This document shows, piece after piece, positions 1-8,930 of a stretch of DNA of 64,000 nt. The stretch is from Methanothermococcus okinawensis IH1. GTDB lineage: Archaea; AGJL01; Methanococci; Methanococcales; Methanococcaceae. The notes beneath the pieces are model-generated. The model made no database searches, had not been told where the DNA came from, and was given only the letters and a program-made list of their open reading frames with translations. A program made the translations under genes and the position numbers. Every line of letters begins with the position of its first letter. The stretch's first letter is position 1. The DNA is taken from contig NC_015636.1 in NCBI RefSeq assembly GCF_000179575.2, positions 1,279,495-1,343,494 of the forward strand, in the 5' to 3' direction.

Positions 1-975
1 TTTATCTTTATAAAATTCCAGTGAAACATTTGCAGTTTTTGAAATTTCGTAGGCATCCCCTCTAAGCCCCCCGTTTGTTACATCGGTCATTACATGGATA
101 TATTTTAATAAATCATATTTTATGAGATTTTTGCATGCCTTTAAAAAATCCACATTGAGTGTTTCATAAATTACATCAAACATGCCATAATACAAAGCCG
201 TTGTGGATATTGTTCCTCCACCGCTTCCTTCGGTCATTAAAATTACATCTCCAATTTCTGCCCTTTTTCTTGCCGTAGGTTTGTTATCTTTAATTACACC
301 TATTGCCCCTACGGAGCTCACCATTCTATCCCCCAATACCATATCCCCTCCAACTCTTAATGTGCTTCCTGAAACCAAAGGAACGCCTATTGCCTCAGAT
401 ACTGCACAAATACCACCCGTAAAATCAAATATCTTGGATACATCCCCGTCATCTGCCAAATGGATATCGCTTATAAGTGCAACAGGGTCTGCACCCATCA
501 CAAAAACATCCCTAAGACATGCTCTACAAACATGAAAACCTGCTAAAAAAGGAAAATCGCTTAATCTTGAATGAGTTCCATCAACTGCAACGACTATATA
601 ATCTGCCTTTGATTTTACAACCCCTGCATCATCCTGCTCCCTGCTATCAACTTCTGTTTTTTGATTTGTGCTTTCAATTATCCTTGCTATCTGCCTATGA
701 ATATAAAAATCCCCCTTTCCTCTACTGCCTCCTCCCATTTCTCCCATTTTTACCCCCGATTTTTTATAATCCAATAGGTATTTTAATTTTTTATCATCTA
801 TTTTTTTATAGGACTGTGTGGTTTTTACCTCTTTAATGACTGCCTCAACAAATTCCTTTGCTATATCTTCATCTATTTTTTTTATTTCCATAATTCTTTT
901 GAATCCATCTTCTATTATTTTATTTTCAGGGATTTTTTTCTCCAAACATCTTTTTACATATCCTTCAATATCCAT
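1..975 (-). CDS. AIR synthase (PurM/HypE/SelD)-related protein, 3' end cut by window
   Basis: The reading frame starts at an ATG at 975 behind a GGTGA ribosome binding site and stays open for 325 codons to the window edge, so the C-terminus is missing. About 75 N-terminal residues are helical and charged. Then comes a PurM-type ATP-binding half with a glycine-rich stretch (MGEMGGGSRGKGD, about residues 76-88), DDAGVV, and the motifs DIHLADDG and VSGSTLRVGGD. PurM, HypE and SelD enzymes phosphorylate carbonyl or selenide groups with ATP. The substrate here is unknown. The nearby divergent hypD makes a metal-cofactor role possible, but the N-terminal extension argues against it being plain HypE. 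Family assignment is good; function is not resolved. Confidence 0.7.
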   Translation of the reverse strand, partial: MDIEGYVKRCLEKKIPENKIIEDGFKRIMEIKKIDEDIAKEFVEAVIKEVKTTQSYKKIDDKKLKYLLDYKKSGVKMGEMGGGSRGKGDFYIHRQIARIIESTNQKTEVDSREQDDAGVVKSKADYIVVAVDGTHSRLSDFPFLAGFHVCRACLRDVFVMGADPVALISDIHLADDGDVSKIFDFTGGICAVSEAIGVPLVSGSTLRVGGDMVLGDRMVSSVGAIGVIKDNKPTARKRAEIGDVILMTEGSGGGTISTTALYYGMFDVIYETLNVDFLKACKNLIKYDLLKYIHVMTDVTNGGLRGDAYEISKTANVSLEFYKDK

Positions 976-1197
976 CTTTTTTCACCACAAATATATGCTA
1001 TTTGTAAAATATAATAATAATCATAATAATAAGTAATAATACATAAAAATAAAATTAATAAAATTTGAAAATTTAAAAAATAAATTATAATATATAAATA
1101 TATTATATTATAGTAAATAAATAACTGTAAATAACTGATATAATGGGTAATTAGATATTACAAGAAGGTAGAGGGATTTTATAAGTAATTACTATAT

Positions 1198-1578
1198 TTA
1201 TTCACTTAATTTTAAAATTGCCTCGGCTATATCTCCTTTGCATTCTTCCAGTGCTTTTTTGGCTTCTTCTTTTGAAACATTACACTGGTCCATTACCATT
1301 TCAATATCCTCCTCTGTGATGTCTAACTTAACTTCTTCATCTTTTATTTCTGACTTTTCGGTTTCTTTCTTAACCTTTTTTGCCTTTCCTGTTATGGAGT
1401 AGGTTTTGTTTCCCATCATATCCATTACTTGAACTTTTGGTTTCTCAAACACGAGTATTTTATCGTCTAACTCGATTGTTACCTTAATGGCTTTTAAATC
1501 CTCAGCGTCCATTCCAAAATCTTTCATCATCTTTTGCATTTGTTTTAACATTCTTGGATTCATTCTTCCAGGAAACAT
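1198..1578 (-). CDS. nac: Nascent polypeptide-associated complex protein (archaeal NAC)
   Basis: This 126-residue protein binds emerging nascent chains at the ribosome. It begins MFPGRMNPRMLKQMQ, the usual archaeal NAC N-terminus. A NAC beta-domain follows (about residues 25-65), then a charged KKVKKETEKSEIKDEE linker and a C-terminal UBA domain (about 85-126, with NVSKEEAKKALEE). The ATG at 1578 is chosen because GGTGA ends 6 bases upstream of it; an in-frame GTG nine bases earlier lies inside that site. Archaeal NAC forms homodimers, and no beta subunit is expected. It is transcribed away from the divergent hypD. Confidence 0.93.
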   Translation of the reverse strand: MFPGRMNPRMLKQMQKMMKDFGMDAEDLKAIKVTIELDDKILVFEKPKVQVMDMMGNKTYSITGKAKKVKKETEKSEIKDEEVKLDITEEDIEMVMDQCNVSKEEAKKALEECKGDIAEAILKLSE

Positions 1579-1697
1579 ATATTTCACCTTTTTTTATTTA
1601 TATTTAGTTATACTTTTATATTTTTTAATTATTATATATTTATACTTAGATTTATATATTTTATATTAATTTTATATTTTTATAATTCATAAATAAA

Positions 1698-1706
1698 TTT
1701 ATATGG
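1698..1706 (+). promoter_or_regulatory. TATA box of hypD
   Basis: TTTATATGG fits the archaeal box A consensus and lies about 62-70 bases before the hypD ATG in an otherwise low-information AT-rich gap. Transcription would begin about 25 bases downstream, leaving a short leader. Prediction by motif only. Confidence 0.45.
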
Positions 1707-1767
1707 GATAAATATTTTATTTTTTATAAATATTGAGAATTATATTATTTAAATGGTAGGGATTATT

Positions 1768-2883
1768 ATGATAAACATTAACGACAAAACTTTGATAAAA
1801 AAAGCAATAGAATCTATCAAAAAATTATCGGATAAAATAAACCACGACATACATATAATGCATGTCTGCGGTTCTCATGAACATACCATATGTAAATATG
1901 GGATAAGGGATGTTCTTCCTGAAAATATTACCGTTATACCAGGTCCTGGATGTCCAGTATGTGTGACCACTCAAAAAGAGATAGATACTGCAATTTATTT
2001 AGCTGAAAATGGATATACAATAGCTACATTGGGAGATATGTATAGGGTTCCGGGAAGTGAAAAATCATTGATGCAACTTCAATCAGAAGGGGCTGATGTA
2101 AGGATTGTATATGGTATAGGAGATGCAGTAAAAATTGCAAAAGAGCAGGAAAAGAACAATAAAGGAAAAGTTGTATTTGTGGCAATAGGCTTTGAAACAA
2201 CAGCACCAACAACAGCCGCAGAGCTCCTACATCTTAACAATAAATTAGGCAAAAATGATAAAAATGACTCAAACTTTTATATATTAAACTGCCATAGGCA
2301 AACACCACCTGTAATGGATTTTTTGCTTAGCAGTGGAAAAACAAATATAGATGGATTTATATGCCCAGGGCATGTTTCAACAATTACAGGTTTAAAACCA
2401 TATTATGAACCTTGTAAAAAATACGGAGCTCCGATGGTTGTAGCGGGATTTGAACCTATCGATGTTTTGGTATCCATTGCCATGATTTTAAAACAGATAG
2501 TGAATAACACTCCAAAGGTCGAAAATGAATATAAAAGAGGAGTAAGGGATGAAGGTAATATTGTAGCTCAAAAAATGATAAACGAAGTATTCGAACCTGC
2601 TGATGTTGCTTGGAGAGGATTTCCAGTTATAAAAGATGGTGGTTTAAAACTTAGAGAAAAATATACAAAGTTTGACATATTTAACCATGAAGATATCCCA
2701 GAAATAAAGGAAAAAATAATTAAAGGTTGTATTTGTAGTGAAATATTAAGGGGTGAAAAATTGCCAACTGATTGTAAATTATTTGGAAACCCTTGTAATC
2801 CATTAAATCCTATTGGAAGTTGTATGGTTTCTGAGGAGGGAACTTGCAGAATATTTTACAAATACAAAAATTATAAATTATAA
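1768..2883 (+). CDS. hypD: [NiFe]-hydrogenase maturation protein HypD
   Basis: HypD is the iron-sulfur scaffold that, with HypC, assembles the Fe(CN)2CO group of [NiFe] hydrogenases in the cytoplasm. The 371-residue length is typical. Family cysteine motifs are present: HVCGSHEHTIC near the N-terminus, PGPGCPVCVT, and the C-terminal set for the 4Fe-4S cluster (CICSEILRGEKLPTDC, then NPCNPLNPIGSCM and GTC). I place the start at 1768, where GGTAGGG sits 6 bases upstream; an ATG at 1753 would add five residues and has no good binding site. hypC and hypE are not adjacent, as is common in methanococci, where hyp genes are scattered. Confidence 0.95.
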   Translation: MININDKTLIKKAIESIKKLSDKINHDIHIMHVCGSHEHTICKYGIRDVLPENITVIPGPGCPVCVTTQKEIDTAIYLAENGYTIATLGDMYRVPGSEKSLMQLQSEGADVRIVYGIGDAVKIAKEQEKNNKGKVVFVAIGFETTAPTTAAELLHLNNKLGKNDKNDSNFYILNCHRQTPPVMDFLLSSGKTNIDGFICPGHVSTITGLKPYYEPCKKYGAPMVVAGFEPIDVLVSIAMILKQIVNNTPKVENEYKRGVRDEGNIVAQKMINEVFEPADVAWRGFPVIKDGGLKLREKYTKFDIFNHEDIPEIKEKIIKGCICSEILRGEKLPTDCKLFGNPCNPLNPIGSCMVSEEGTCRIFYKYKNYKL

Positions 2884-3003
2884 ATTGCAAATATTACAAG
2901 TTTTAAATATCATTTATTTATATTTATTTAGATATTCATTTTTATTAATATATATTTTTATTGTTCTCTATCGGTTTTTATTATTATATTATTTTGTGAT
3001 ACA

Positions 3004-5646
3004 ATGACATTGGGTTTAACGGAATGGGAAGCTAAGGAGAGATTGGAAAAATACGGATACAATGAGTTAAAAGCTAAAAAAAGAATAACATGGCTTAATA
3101 TTTTAATCCGGCAGTTTGTAAGTAATTTCTTAGTGTGGGTGCTTATTGTAGCGATGGCCATATCTGTTATTATTGGAGAGATAATTAATTTCTGGATGAT
3201 TTTATTTGTAATTATTTTTGTTATCATTATGGGTTTTATTCAAGAGTACAAGGCAGAAAAAGCCATGGAATCTTTAAAAAAATTTGTTCAGTACAAAACT
3301 CATGTTATAAGGGAGGGGAGATTAAAAAAAATATATAGCAGGGAAGTTGTTCCAGGAGATGTTCTTGTTTTAGAAATGGGGGATAAAATCCCTGCTGATG
3401 CAAAAATTATAGATACTATCGGGGAGTTTAAGGTTGATGAATCAGTATTAACTGGGGAGAGTAAAGCGATAAAAAAATCCAAGGAGGATTTAATTTTTGC
3501 TGGGACTCAGATAGTGCGGGGAAAATGCAATGCATATGTAATATATACTGGAATGATGACAGAATTGGGAAAAATCGCAGGAATGATTGAAAAAGAAGAG
3601 GAAAAAACACCACTTCAAATAAAAATACACAATTTGGGAAGAAGATTGGCATTAATTGCATTATTATCTAGCACAGTAGTATTTGGATTTGGTATTTTTA
3701 TGGGGGCTCCCATTACTGAGATGTTAATGGTTGCACTTGCTCTTGCCGTGGCTACTGTTCCCGAGGGGCTTCCACTTACTTTAACACTTACTTTATCGGC
3801 AGGTATGCATAATATGGCAAAGCATAATGCAGTTGTAAGAAAGATGCTTGCGGTGGAAACCCTTGGTTCAACTACTGTGATTTGCACTGATAAAACAGGC
3901 ACCTTAACAAAAAATGAAATGACTGTGGAAAAGATTTTCATCTACGATAAAATCTATGAGATAACAGCTAAAAAGGGCTATGAACCTAAGGGAGAATTTA
4001 TTATAGGAAATAAAAATATTGAAGTAAATGCCCATAAAAATTTAGTTTTACTGTTAAAGGCTGTTTCCTTGTGCAACAATGCAGTAATTAGAAAGACAGA
4101 TGGTATGTGGGAAACCATTGGAGACCCAACAGAAGTGGCATTAATCGTTGCTGGTGCAAAGGCTGATTTATGGAAAAAGGATTTAGAAAAAAGATACCCA
4201 AGAATAAAAGAAATAGCATTTAGTTCTGAACGAAAATTGATGACAACAGTTCATAAAGAAGATAATGGGTTAATTGTGTTTTCAAAAGGGGCTCCTGAGG
4301 CTATATTAAGAAAATGTAAATTTATCAAAAAAGATAATGAAATAAGGGAAATTAATACTGATGAAATAGAAAAAATAATTAGGATGAATAAGGAGCTGGC
4401 GAGCTCATCCTATCGTGTTCTTGGTGTGGCATATAAAAAAATTTGTGGAGATTACAGCCATAACAATTTAAAGAAAGAATCAATTGAAGATGATTTAATT
4501 TTTTTAGGGTTAGTTGGTATGACTGACCCGCCAAGAGAGGGGGTAAAAGAGGCAATAAAAACCTGTAAAAAAGCAGGTATAAGGGTAATAATGATAACAG
4601 GAGATAACGAAGAAACTGCAAAGGCAGTAGGTAAAAAAATTGGGTTGATAGATGATAATAATGACTACAATATCAATAAAACATCCAAAAAAATCATGAC
4701 TGGGAACGAACTGGATATATTGGATGAAAAAGAATTTGAATCTGTTGTTGATGTTGTGGAGATATACGCAAGAGTTATGCCTGAACAGAAATTAAAGATT
4801 GTTAAAACCCTAAAAAGAAAAGGCCATATTGTAGCTATGACCGGCGATGGTGTTAATGATGCCCCAGCTTTAAAAATGGCAGATATCGGCATAGCCATGG
4901 GTATAAAAGGAACAGATGTTGCAAAAGAATCCAGTGATATGATTCTCCAAGATGATAATTTTGCCACAATAGTGGAAGCAGTTAAAAGTGGTCGAAATAT
5001 ATACGAAAATATAGAAAAATTCACATGTTATTTAATATCCCACAATTTTATGCAGATTATTCTTATAGCCATTGGAATATTTATATTTGGATTTAATTAT
5101 CTGCCGTTATTACCATTACATATTTTATTTATAAATGCAGTTGGTGAAGAGCTCCCTTCCATATCATTAGGTATGGACCCTGTAAGAAAGGATGTCATGA
5201 ACAAACCACCGAGAAAAATCGGGCAAGAGATATTGACTAAAAGAAACTTTTTTTTAGTAATCAAATTAGCCAGTTTTATGGCTTTTGTAACATTTATAGT
5301 GTTTATTATATCCAATCCAATAGTAAATATAGAATACGCAAGAACCATGGTTTTTACAACAATGGTGGGGATGGTAATAGTCAATACATTTAATTTTAGG
5401 TCATTGGATGAATCAGTATTTAAAATCGGAGCTCCGATGAACAAGATATTGATTTTAGCAGTAGTTTTTATATCCATAATAACATTGGTTATTTTATACA
5501 CCCCATATTTGAGGGGCATTTTTGAATTTACTACACTGGGATTAAAAGATTTGACAATATGTTTGGTTGCATCTTTTTCCACATTTATCTATATGGAAAT
5601 TGTAAAACTACTAAATAATAAAAAAACACCAAAAAATAAACAATAG
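3004..5646 (+). CDS. P-type cation-transporting ATPase (P2, Ca2+-ATPase-like)
   Basis: An 880-residue membrane pump that would export or exchange a cation at the cost of ATP. In order: N-terminal cation-ATPase domain (GLTEWEAKERLEKYGYNEL), two membrane helices, actuator domain with TGES (about residue 150), the M4 helix motif PEGLPL, phosphorylation site DKTGTLT with Asp296, the nucleotide domain, the hinge TGDGVNDAP, and a C-terminal membrane domain. M4 and the C-terminal domain place it in subgroup P2A/P2B (SERCA/PMR1-like), not the heavy-metal P1B group, since no CPC or N-terminal metal-binding domain is seen. The ion (Ca2+, Mn2+ or Na+) is inferred only at family level. Monocistronic, convergent with the next gene. 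Confidence 0.9.
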   Translation: MTLGLTEWEAKERLEKYGYNELKAKKRITWLNILIRQFVSNFLVWVLIVAMAISVIIGEIINFWMILFVIIFVIIMGFIQEYKAEKAMESLKKFVQYKTHVIREGRLKKIYSREVVPGDVLVLEMGDKIPADAKIIDTIGEFKVDESVLTGESKAIKKSKEDLIFAGTQIVRGKCNAYVIYTGMMTELGKIAGMIEKEEEKTPLQIKIHNLGRRLALIALLSSTVVFGFGIFMGAPITEMLMVALALAVATVPEGLPLTLTLTLSAGMHNMAKHNAVVRKMLAVETLGSTTVICTDKTGTLTKNEMTVEKIFIYDKIYEITAKKGYEPKGEFIIGNKNIEVNAHKNLVLLLKAVSLCNNAVIRKTDGMWETIGDPTEVALIVAGAKADLWKKDLEKRYPRIKEIAFSSERKLMTTVHKEDNGLIVFSKGAPEAILRKCKFIKKDNEIREINTDEIEKIIRMNKELASSSYRVLGVAYKKICGDYSHNNLKKESIEDDLIFLGLVGMTDPPREGVKEAIKTCKKAGIRVIMITGDNEETAKAVGKKIGLIDDNNDYNINKTSKKIMTGNELDILDEKEFESVVDVVEIYARVMPEQKLKIVKTLKRKGHIVAMTGDGVNDAPALKMADIGIAMGIKGTDVAKESSDMILQDDNFATIVEAVKSGRNIYENIEKFTCYLISHNFMQIILIAIGIFIFGFNYLPLLPLHILFINAVGEELPSISLGMDPVRKDVMNKPPRKIGQEILTKRNFFLVIKLASFMAFVTFIVFIISNPIVNIEYARTMVFTTMVGMVIVNTFNFRSLDESVFKIGAPMNKILILAVVFISIITLVILYTPYLRGIFEFTTLGLKDLTICLVASFSTFIYMEIVKLLNNKKTPKNKQ

Positions 5647-5695
5647 GTAAAATATTAAATAATAATAATTTAAATAATAAATTTATATTGCAATA

Positions 5696-6493
5696 TTAAT
5701 GCAAATGTGCTATCTTAGAGCCGAGCTCATACATCTCGCATGAATTATTTTTATCTTCATCTATTATATCAATATCAGATAGTGTTTTTAAACCCTGCTT
5801 TTCAGCGGTTTTTTCTATACCCAATGGTTTATCCGTATTTATTTCAATTATATATGCATCCAATTCTGGTATTTTGGATAGATAACATGCCACTGCCCTG
5901 TGGTGTCCATCAATCAATATATAATTATCCCCTTTTTTTGTTTTAATAACTATTATAGGTTCTGCTAAACCCCTTTTTAACTCATAAAGTCTCCCAAACA
6001 ATTCATCTTCATATACCTTTGATTGAGTAGGTTTGATTTTCTCAACAGGCACTACTCCTTTTTTTAATTTAAGGTCATATCCCAAATTTTTATAGGTTTC
6101 TATTATCTTATTCAATTTTTTTGGTGTAGTTTTTTCTATTTGGGACCTTATTACATCGGTATTTGTGATTATGCCCAATATATTATTATCATCATCTACA
6201 ACAGGAAGTTTTGAAAATCCCGTTCTAAACATAATTCTTCCAACATCCCTAACATTTGCATCAGGTTTAGTAACAATCATATTTTCTCTTTTAGTCATAA
6301 GGTTTTTTATTTTTTCATTTTCATCTTTACCAATTAAATCATGGACTGAAACAATGCCAATTAATTTACCATTTAGCACCACAGGAAATGTATCATGGGA
6401 TGTTTTTTTAATGAGCTCTATCACATCCTTTACTTTATCCTCAGGATTGACATAATCCACATTCTTAGTCATATATTCCTCTACCTTCACCAT
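5696..6493 (-). CDS. CBS-pair protein with a ParB-like nuclease domain
   Basis: A 265-residue protein. Residues 1-120 hold two CBS repeats (VEEYMTKNVDYVNPEDKVKDV and a second starting at MTKRENMIV), which normally bind adenosyl ligands. After a linker, a ParB/Srx-like domain contains LAEPIIVIK and the conserved ILIDGHHRAVACY core. The ATG at 6493 is chosen because AGGT lies 7 bases upstream and it begins exactly at the CBS domain; an upstream in-frame start would add a hydrophobic stretch unlike the family. CBS-ParB fusions are widespread in methanogens and of unknown role; energy sensing coupled to nucleotide or DNA chemistry is only an idea. Confidence 0.8.
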   Translation of the reverse strand: MVKVEEYMTKNVDYVNPEDKVKDVIELIKKTSHDTFPVVLNGKLIGIVSVHDLIGKDENEKIKNLMTKRENMIVTKPDANVRDVGRIMFRTGFSKLPVVDDDNNILGIITNTDVIRSQIEKTTPKKLNKIIETYKNLGYDLKLKKGVVPVEKIKPTQSKVYEDELFGRLYELKRGLAEPIIVIKTKKGDNYILIDGHHRAVACYLSKIPELDAYIIEINTDKPLGIEKTAEKQGLKTLSDIDIIDEDKNNSCEMYELGSKIAHLH

Positions 6494-6564
6494 ATAGATA
6501 ACCTTTTTTACTTTAAAATTAATAAAATAATATAAAAAATTAAGTATAAATATCATTTTTTTAT

Positions 6565-6843
6565 CTATTTCTTTACTTTTTTATATAATATCTCCCCAGT
6601 ATTTTTATTTCTGATTTCTAAAATCCTGTGAAATGGGATATGCCTTATTTGGTTATTGACCTTATATACTATAAATGAGTCTTCTATGGATATTTTGTCC
6701 ATTGTAATAGTTTTATTAAGAACAGACTGACCTTCATATTCTTTCTTTTCGCTATTGCTAACCCTATGTAAATAAACTATTTCATAATCCTTTGGGTCAT
6801 AGCTTGGATGCCAAATTATTTTATTAATTAGTTCTTTGAGCAT
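6565..6843 (-). CDS. UPF0248 (DUF504) family protein
   Basis: This 92-residue protein matches the small archaeal UPF0248/DUF504 family, which includes a Methanocaldococcus homologue. Conserved elements are LINKIIWHP near the N-terminus, EIVYLHR, and IPFHRILEIR(N) before the C-terminus. The domain is also found fused to RNA-related 2H-phosphoesterase-like and zinc-finger proteins in eukaryotes, suggesting RNA processing, but no activity is established. It lies 71 bases downstream of nothing co-directional and precedes the CBS/ParB gene on the same strand, so the two could be co-transcribed. Confidence 0.8.
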   Translation of the reverse strand: MLKELINKIIWHPSYDPKDYEIVYLHRVSNSEKKEYEGQSVLNKTITMDKISIEDSFIVYKVNNQIRHIPFHRILEIRNKNTGEILYKKVKK

Positions 6844-6925
6844 GATATCATATATAATCGTTATTTATTGATTGATAATATTATTTAATTTATGTTTATT
6901 ATCTAATTATCTTATTATTTTATTT

Positions 6926-8416
6926 TTATTGTTCAGCTTTGGGTTTTTCTCCACCACTACTTTCTTCGATGCCCATGGCTTCAAGTATTTTGGTTTGGAT
7001 TGCCTCTTCAACTAATTTTTTAAGGGAATCTTTATCTGAAACTGATTCAAAAATTCCTAAATCTATGCTGGCCGCAGCAGAATTTTGGTGTCCTCCCCCT
7101 CCAAAAGCCCTTTTCATTATGTCCCCTACATCAATCCTTAAATCCTTTGTTCTTGCACTTATATGTATTTTATTTTCAGAGATTCCAAAAACATAAGTCG
7201 TTGTAATTCCCTCCATTTTAAGTAGGAAATCAGCAGCTTTTGGTAGAGCATCCCTGTTTTTTATCATTCCAACATAGGATAAAGCTATACTACTTCTGAT
7301 TATCTTTCTGTTAATAATTGCCTTAGCCAATACATCCATAGTTTCAGTATCCATTTCAGGATTTTCTATCATTTCCAGTGTTTTTGGGTCCATCAAATCC
7401 TGCAAATATCCCGCAGCTTCAAAATCTTTTTTAGAGGTCTTTCTTTTAAAATAGTTTGTATCTGTGCATATGGCATAATAAAGGGCAGTGGCTAAATCCT
7501 GTTTTGGTGTCATGTTTAACTGTATTATATACTCTGTCAAAATAGTTGCCGCAGCTCCTATATCTGGTCTAATGTCCATATAGTTAGCAGTTAAATCCCC
7601 ATTATCATGATGGTCAATAATAATATCAATTTTATAATGGTTCGTATCTATCGGCAATACCTTTGAGGATGAAGCATCCACTACTGCAATACCTGCGTAA
7701 TTCTCCAAATTAATATCCTCTATATGGGTTAATTTCACACCCAATAAATTAATCATAGCCTTATTTTCATCAAAACCTATTTTTCCACCATAGGTTATAT
7801 CAGAATCTACGCCCCACTTTTCCATTATTCTTTTTAAAGCCATTGCACTAGCTATTGAATCAGGGTCTGGATTATTATGCATAACTATTAAAAAAGGAAC
7901 TTTATTATCCCCATTACCATTTTCGCTGTTTTCAGCTGTTTTTGGATTTTCGGAAATATTATTGTGATGCCTTATTTTAACATTCATAACTACTTCTTCT
8001 AAATCCATTAATTTTCTTCTTAGCTTAGATTTTTCAATTTCATGTATGACTTCCTTAGCCGCACATTCTATTGGATAAATTATTTTATTTACTTTAATGC
8101 CCGAATATAACTCAGGATATTTTACAATTCCTCTAACTATCAAATATCCTTTTGGATTTAGTTCAGACACCAATTCTGCTATTTTTTTATTTATTTCATA
8201 TTCATTAGTTAGTACCAATATAGTATCTGCATCTTTAATAAATGCCCTTTCGAGCGTTTCTTTTTCAGATGCATCTCCTATAACATAGGTAAAATCAACT
8301 TTTTCAAGAGAGTCAAATACCGAAGCATTTTTATCAATTACAACGACTTTATCCATGGTTTTGGCATAATTTACAACCTTACGACCAAAAGAGCCATAAC
8401 CTATAATTAATATCAT
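6926..8416 (-). CDS. TrkA-N (RCK) domain fused to DHH/DHHA1 phosphoesterase
   Basis: A 496-residue two-part protein. Residues 1-120 form a Rossmann RCK/TrkA-N domain (IIGYGSFGRKVV, then VVVIDKN and GDASEKETLERA), a nucleotide-binding regulatory fold. Residues about 165-490 form a DHH phosphoesterase: HNNPDPDSIASA, VVDAS, IIDHHDN, and a DHHA1 domain ending in GGGGHQNSAAAS. DHH proteins of this type cleave nanoRNA, pAp or cyclic dinucleotides using Mn2+. The RCK fusion is typical of methanogens and could make hydrolysis respond to a nucleotide ligand. A GGAGG site 6 bases before the ATG supports the start. Confidence 0.9.
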   Translation of the reverse strand: MILIIGYGSFGRKVVNYAKTMDKVVVIDKNASVFDSLEKVDFTYVIGDASEKETLERAFIKDADTILVLTNEYEINKKIAELVSELNPKGYLIVRGIVKYPELYSGIKVNKIIYPIECAAKEVIHEIEKSKLRRKLMDLEEVVMNVKIRHHNNISENPKTAENSENGNGDNKVPFLIVMHNNPDPDSIASAMALKRIMEKWGVDSDITYGGKIGFDENKAMINLLGVKLTHIEDINLENYAGIAVVDASSSKVLPIDTNHYKIDIIIDHHDNGDLTANYMDIRPDIGAAATILTEYIIQLNMTPKQDLATALYYAICTDTNYFKRKTSKKDFEAAGYLQDLMDPKTLEMIENPEMDTETMDVLAKAIINRKIIRSSIALSYVGMIKNRDALPKAADFLLKMEGITTTYVFGISENKIHISARTKDLRIDVGDIMKRAFGGGGHQNSAAASIDLGIFESVSDKDSLKKLVEEAIQTKILEAMGIEESSGGEKPKAEQ

Positions 8417-8441
8417 AATATGCCTCCAAAGAATAGAGAAA

Positions 8442-8491
8442 TTTAAGTTAAAATTACTATTGATATATACTATTGATATATTAAACTTAAA
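8442..8491. repeat. Tandem 13-bp repeat inside an 8-bp inverted repeat
   Basis: Two perfect head-to-tail copies of ACTATTGATATAT (8456-8468 and 8469-8481) are enclosed by TTTAAGTT (8442-8449) and its reverse complement AACTTAAA (8484-8491). The block lies 25 bases upstream of the start of the RCK-DHH gene, so it covers the likely promoter and may be an operator. No binding protein can be named. Confidence 0.5.
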
Positions 8492-8706
8492 TTTTTATTT
8501 ATTATTTATTTGCAGATATTGTTTATATTATTTACGATTTTTTAACTTATTCCGCAAGAAGTCCCCTTCCGTAAGGGAGGGGATGAATCCTCAAAATCCC
8601 TTCGGGATTTGTACGGTTTCCTTCGCTTCGCTCGGAAATGCGGGCAAAACATTTATATGGTAGTATTATCATATATAACCATGTAATTATAGAGGTATCT
8701 ACACTA

Positions 8707-8746
8707 TTATCATCTGAGAAGGCTGAGAGTGCTACTCAGATGATAA
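8707..8746 (+). repeat. 12-bp perfect hairpin within the IS605 relic
   Basis: TTATCATCTGAG (8707-8718) and its exact reverse complement CTCAGATGATAA (8735-8746) flank a 16-base loop. The arm is long enough to form a stable RNA or single-stranded DNA hairpin. It may be part of the left-end structure recognised by a Y1 transposase or part of the element's RNA. Confidence 0.6.
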
Positions 8747-8780
8747 ATTATTTTATAATCATTCTTTGTTTTAGTCCTCT

Positions 8781-8930
8781 AAAACGGTATTAAGTCAGGG
8801 CTGGGAGAGTCCGTTGTGCCTGCGGAGGGGAAACCTCTACTCAGAGTTATATCTTATATAAGGGTAATCTCTGGGCAAGTATCCCCTATGAGTCAGGAAG
8901 CCCCTCCCGTAAGGGAGGAGTACTTCACTT
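8781..8930 (+). ncRNA. omegaRNA-like structured 3' end of a TnpB element
   Basis: In IS605 elements the 3' end of tnpB and the right end also encode the guide scaffold (omegaRNA/reRNA) used by TnpB. Here the segment can fold into several stems: ACGG/CCGT (8784-8787 with 8811-8814), GAGG/CCTC around 8825-8838, CAGAG/CTCTG enclosing TTATAT-CTT-ATATAA, and the terminal hairpin 8897-8926 ending TTCACTT. The sequence after 8930 would be the guide. Structure was judged by eye; expression and partner protein are unknown. Confidence 0.45.

Larger units (their letters stand above)
8555..8930 (+). mobile_element. Relic of an IS200/IS605-type (TnpB) element
   Basis: This is the only GC-richer patch in the intergenic gap 8417-8996. 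The right end has the subterminal hairpin typical of archaeal IS605 elements: CCTCCC-GTAA-GGGAGG at 8903-8918, enclosed by GAAG (8897-8900) and CTTC (8923-8926). A related hairpin (TCCCCTTCC-GTAA-GGGAGGGGA, one mismatch) lies at 8562-8583, followed by AAATCCC/GGGATTT (8595-8611) and TTTCC/GGAAA hairpins. A promoter-like TTTATATGG (8651-8659) precedes a 12-bp perfect hairpin (8707-8746). No tnpA or intact tnpB remains. It reads as a non-autonomous, palindrome-associated remnant, possibly two nested insertions. Confidence 0.65.

Noticed and set aside
1487-1669. Plus-strand hydrophobic open frame over the NAC gene
   Set aside because: Shadow of a real gene and AT-rich DNA with no start signal.
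8719-8746. GGCTGAGAGTG string suggesting a TPP riboswitch
   Set aside because: Only one of the conserved segments is present; the ACCC and GAACCUGAUC parts are missing, no thiamine gene follows, and the string is the loop of a 12-bp hairpin inside an IS605 relic.
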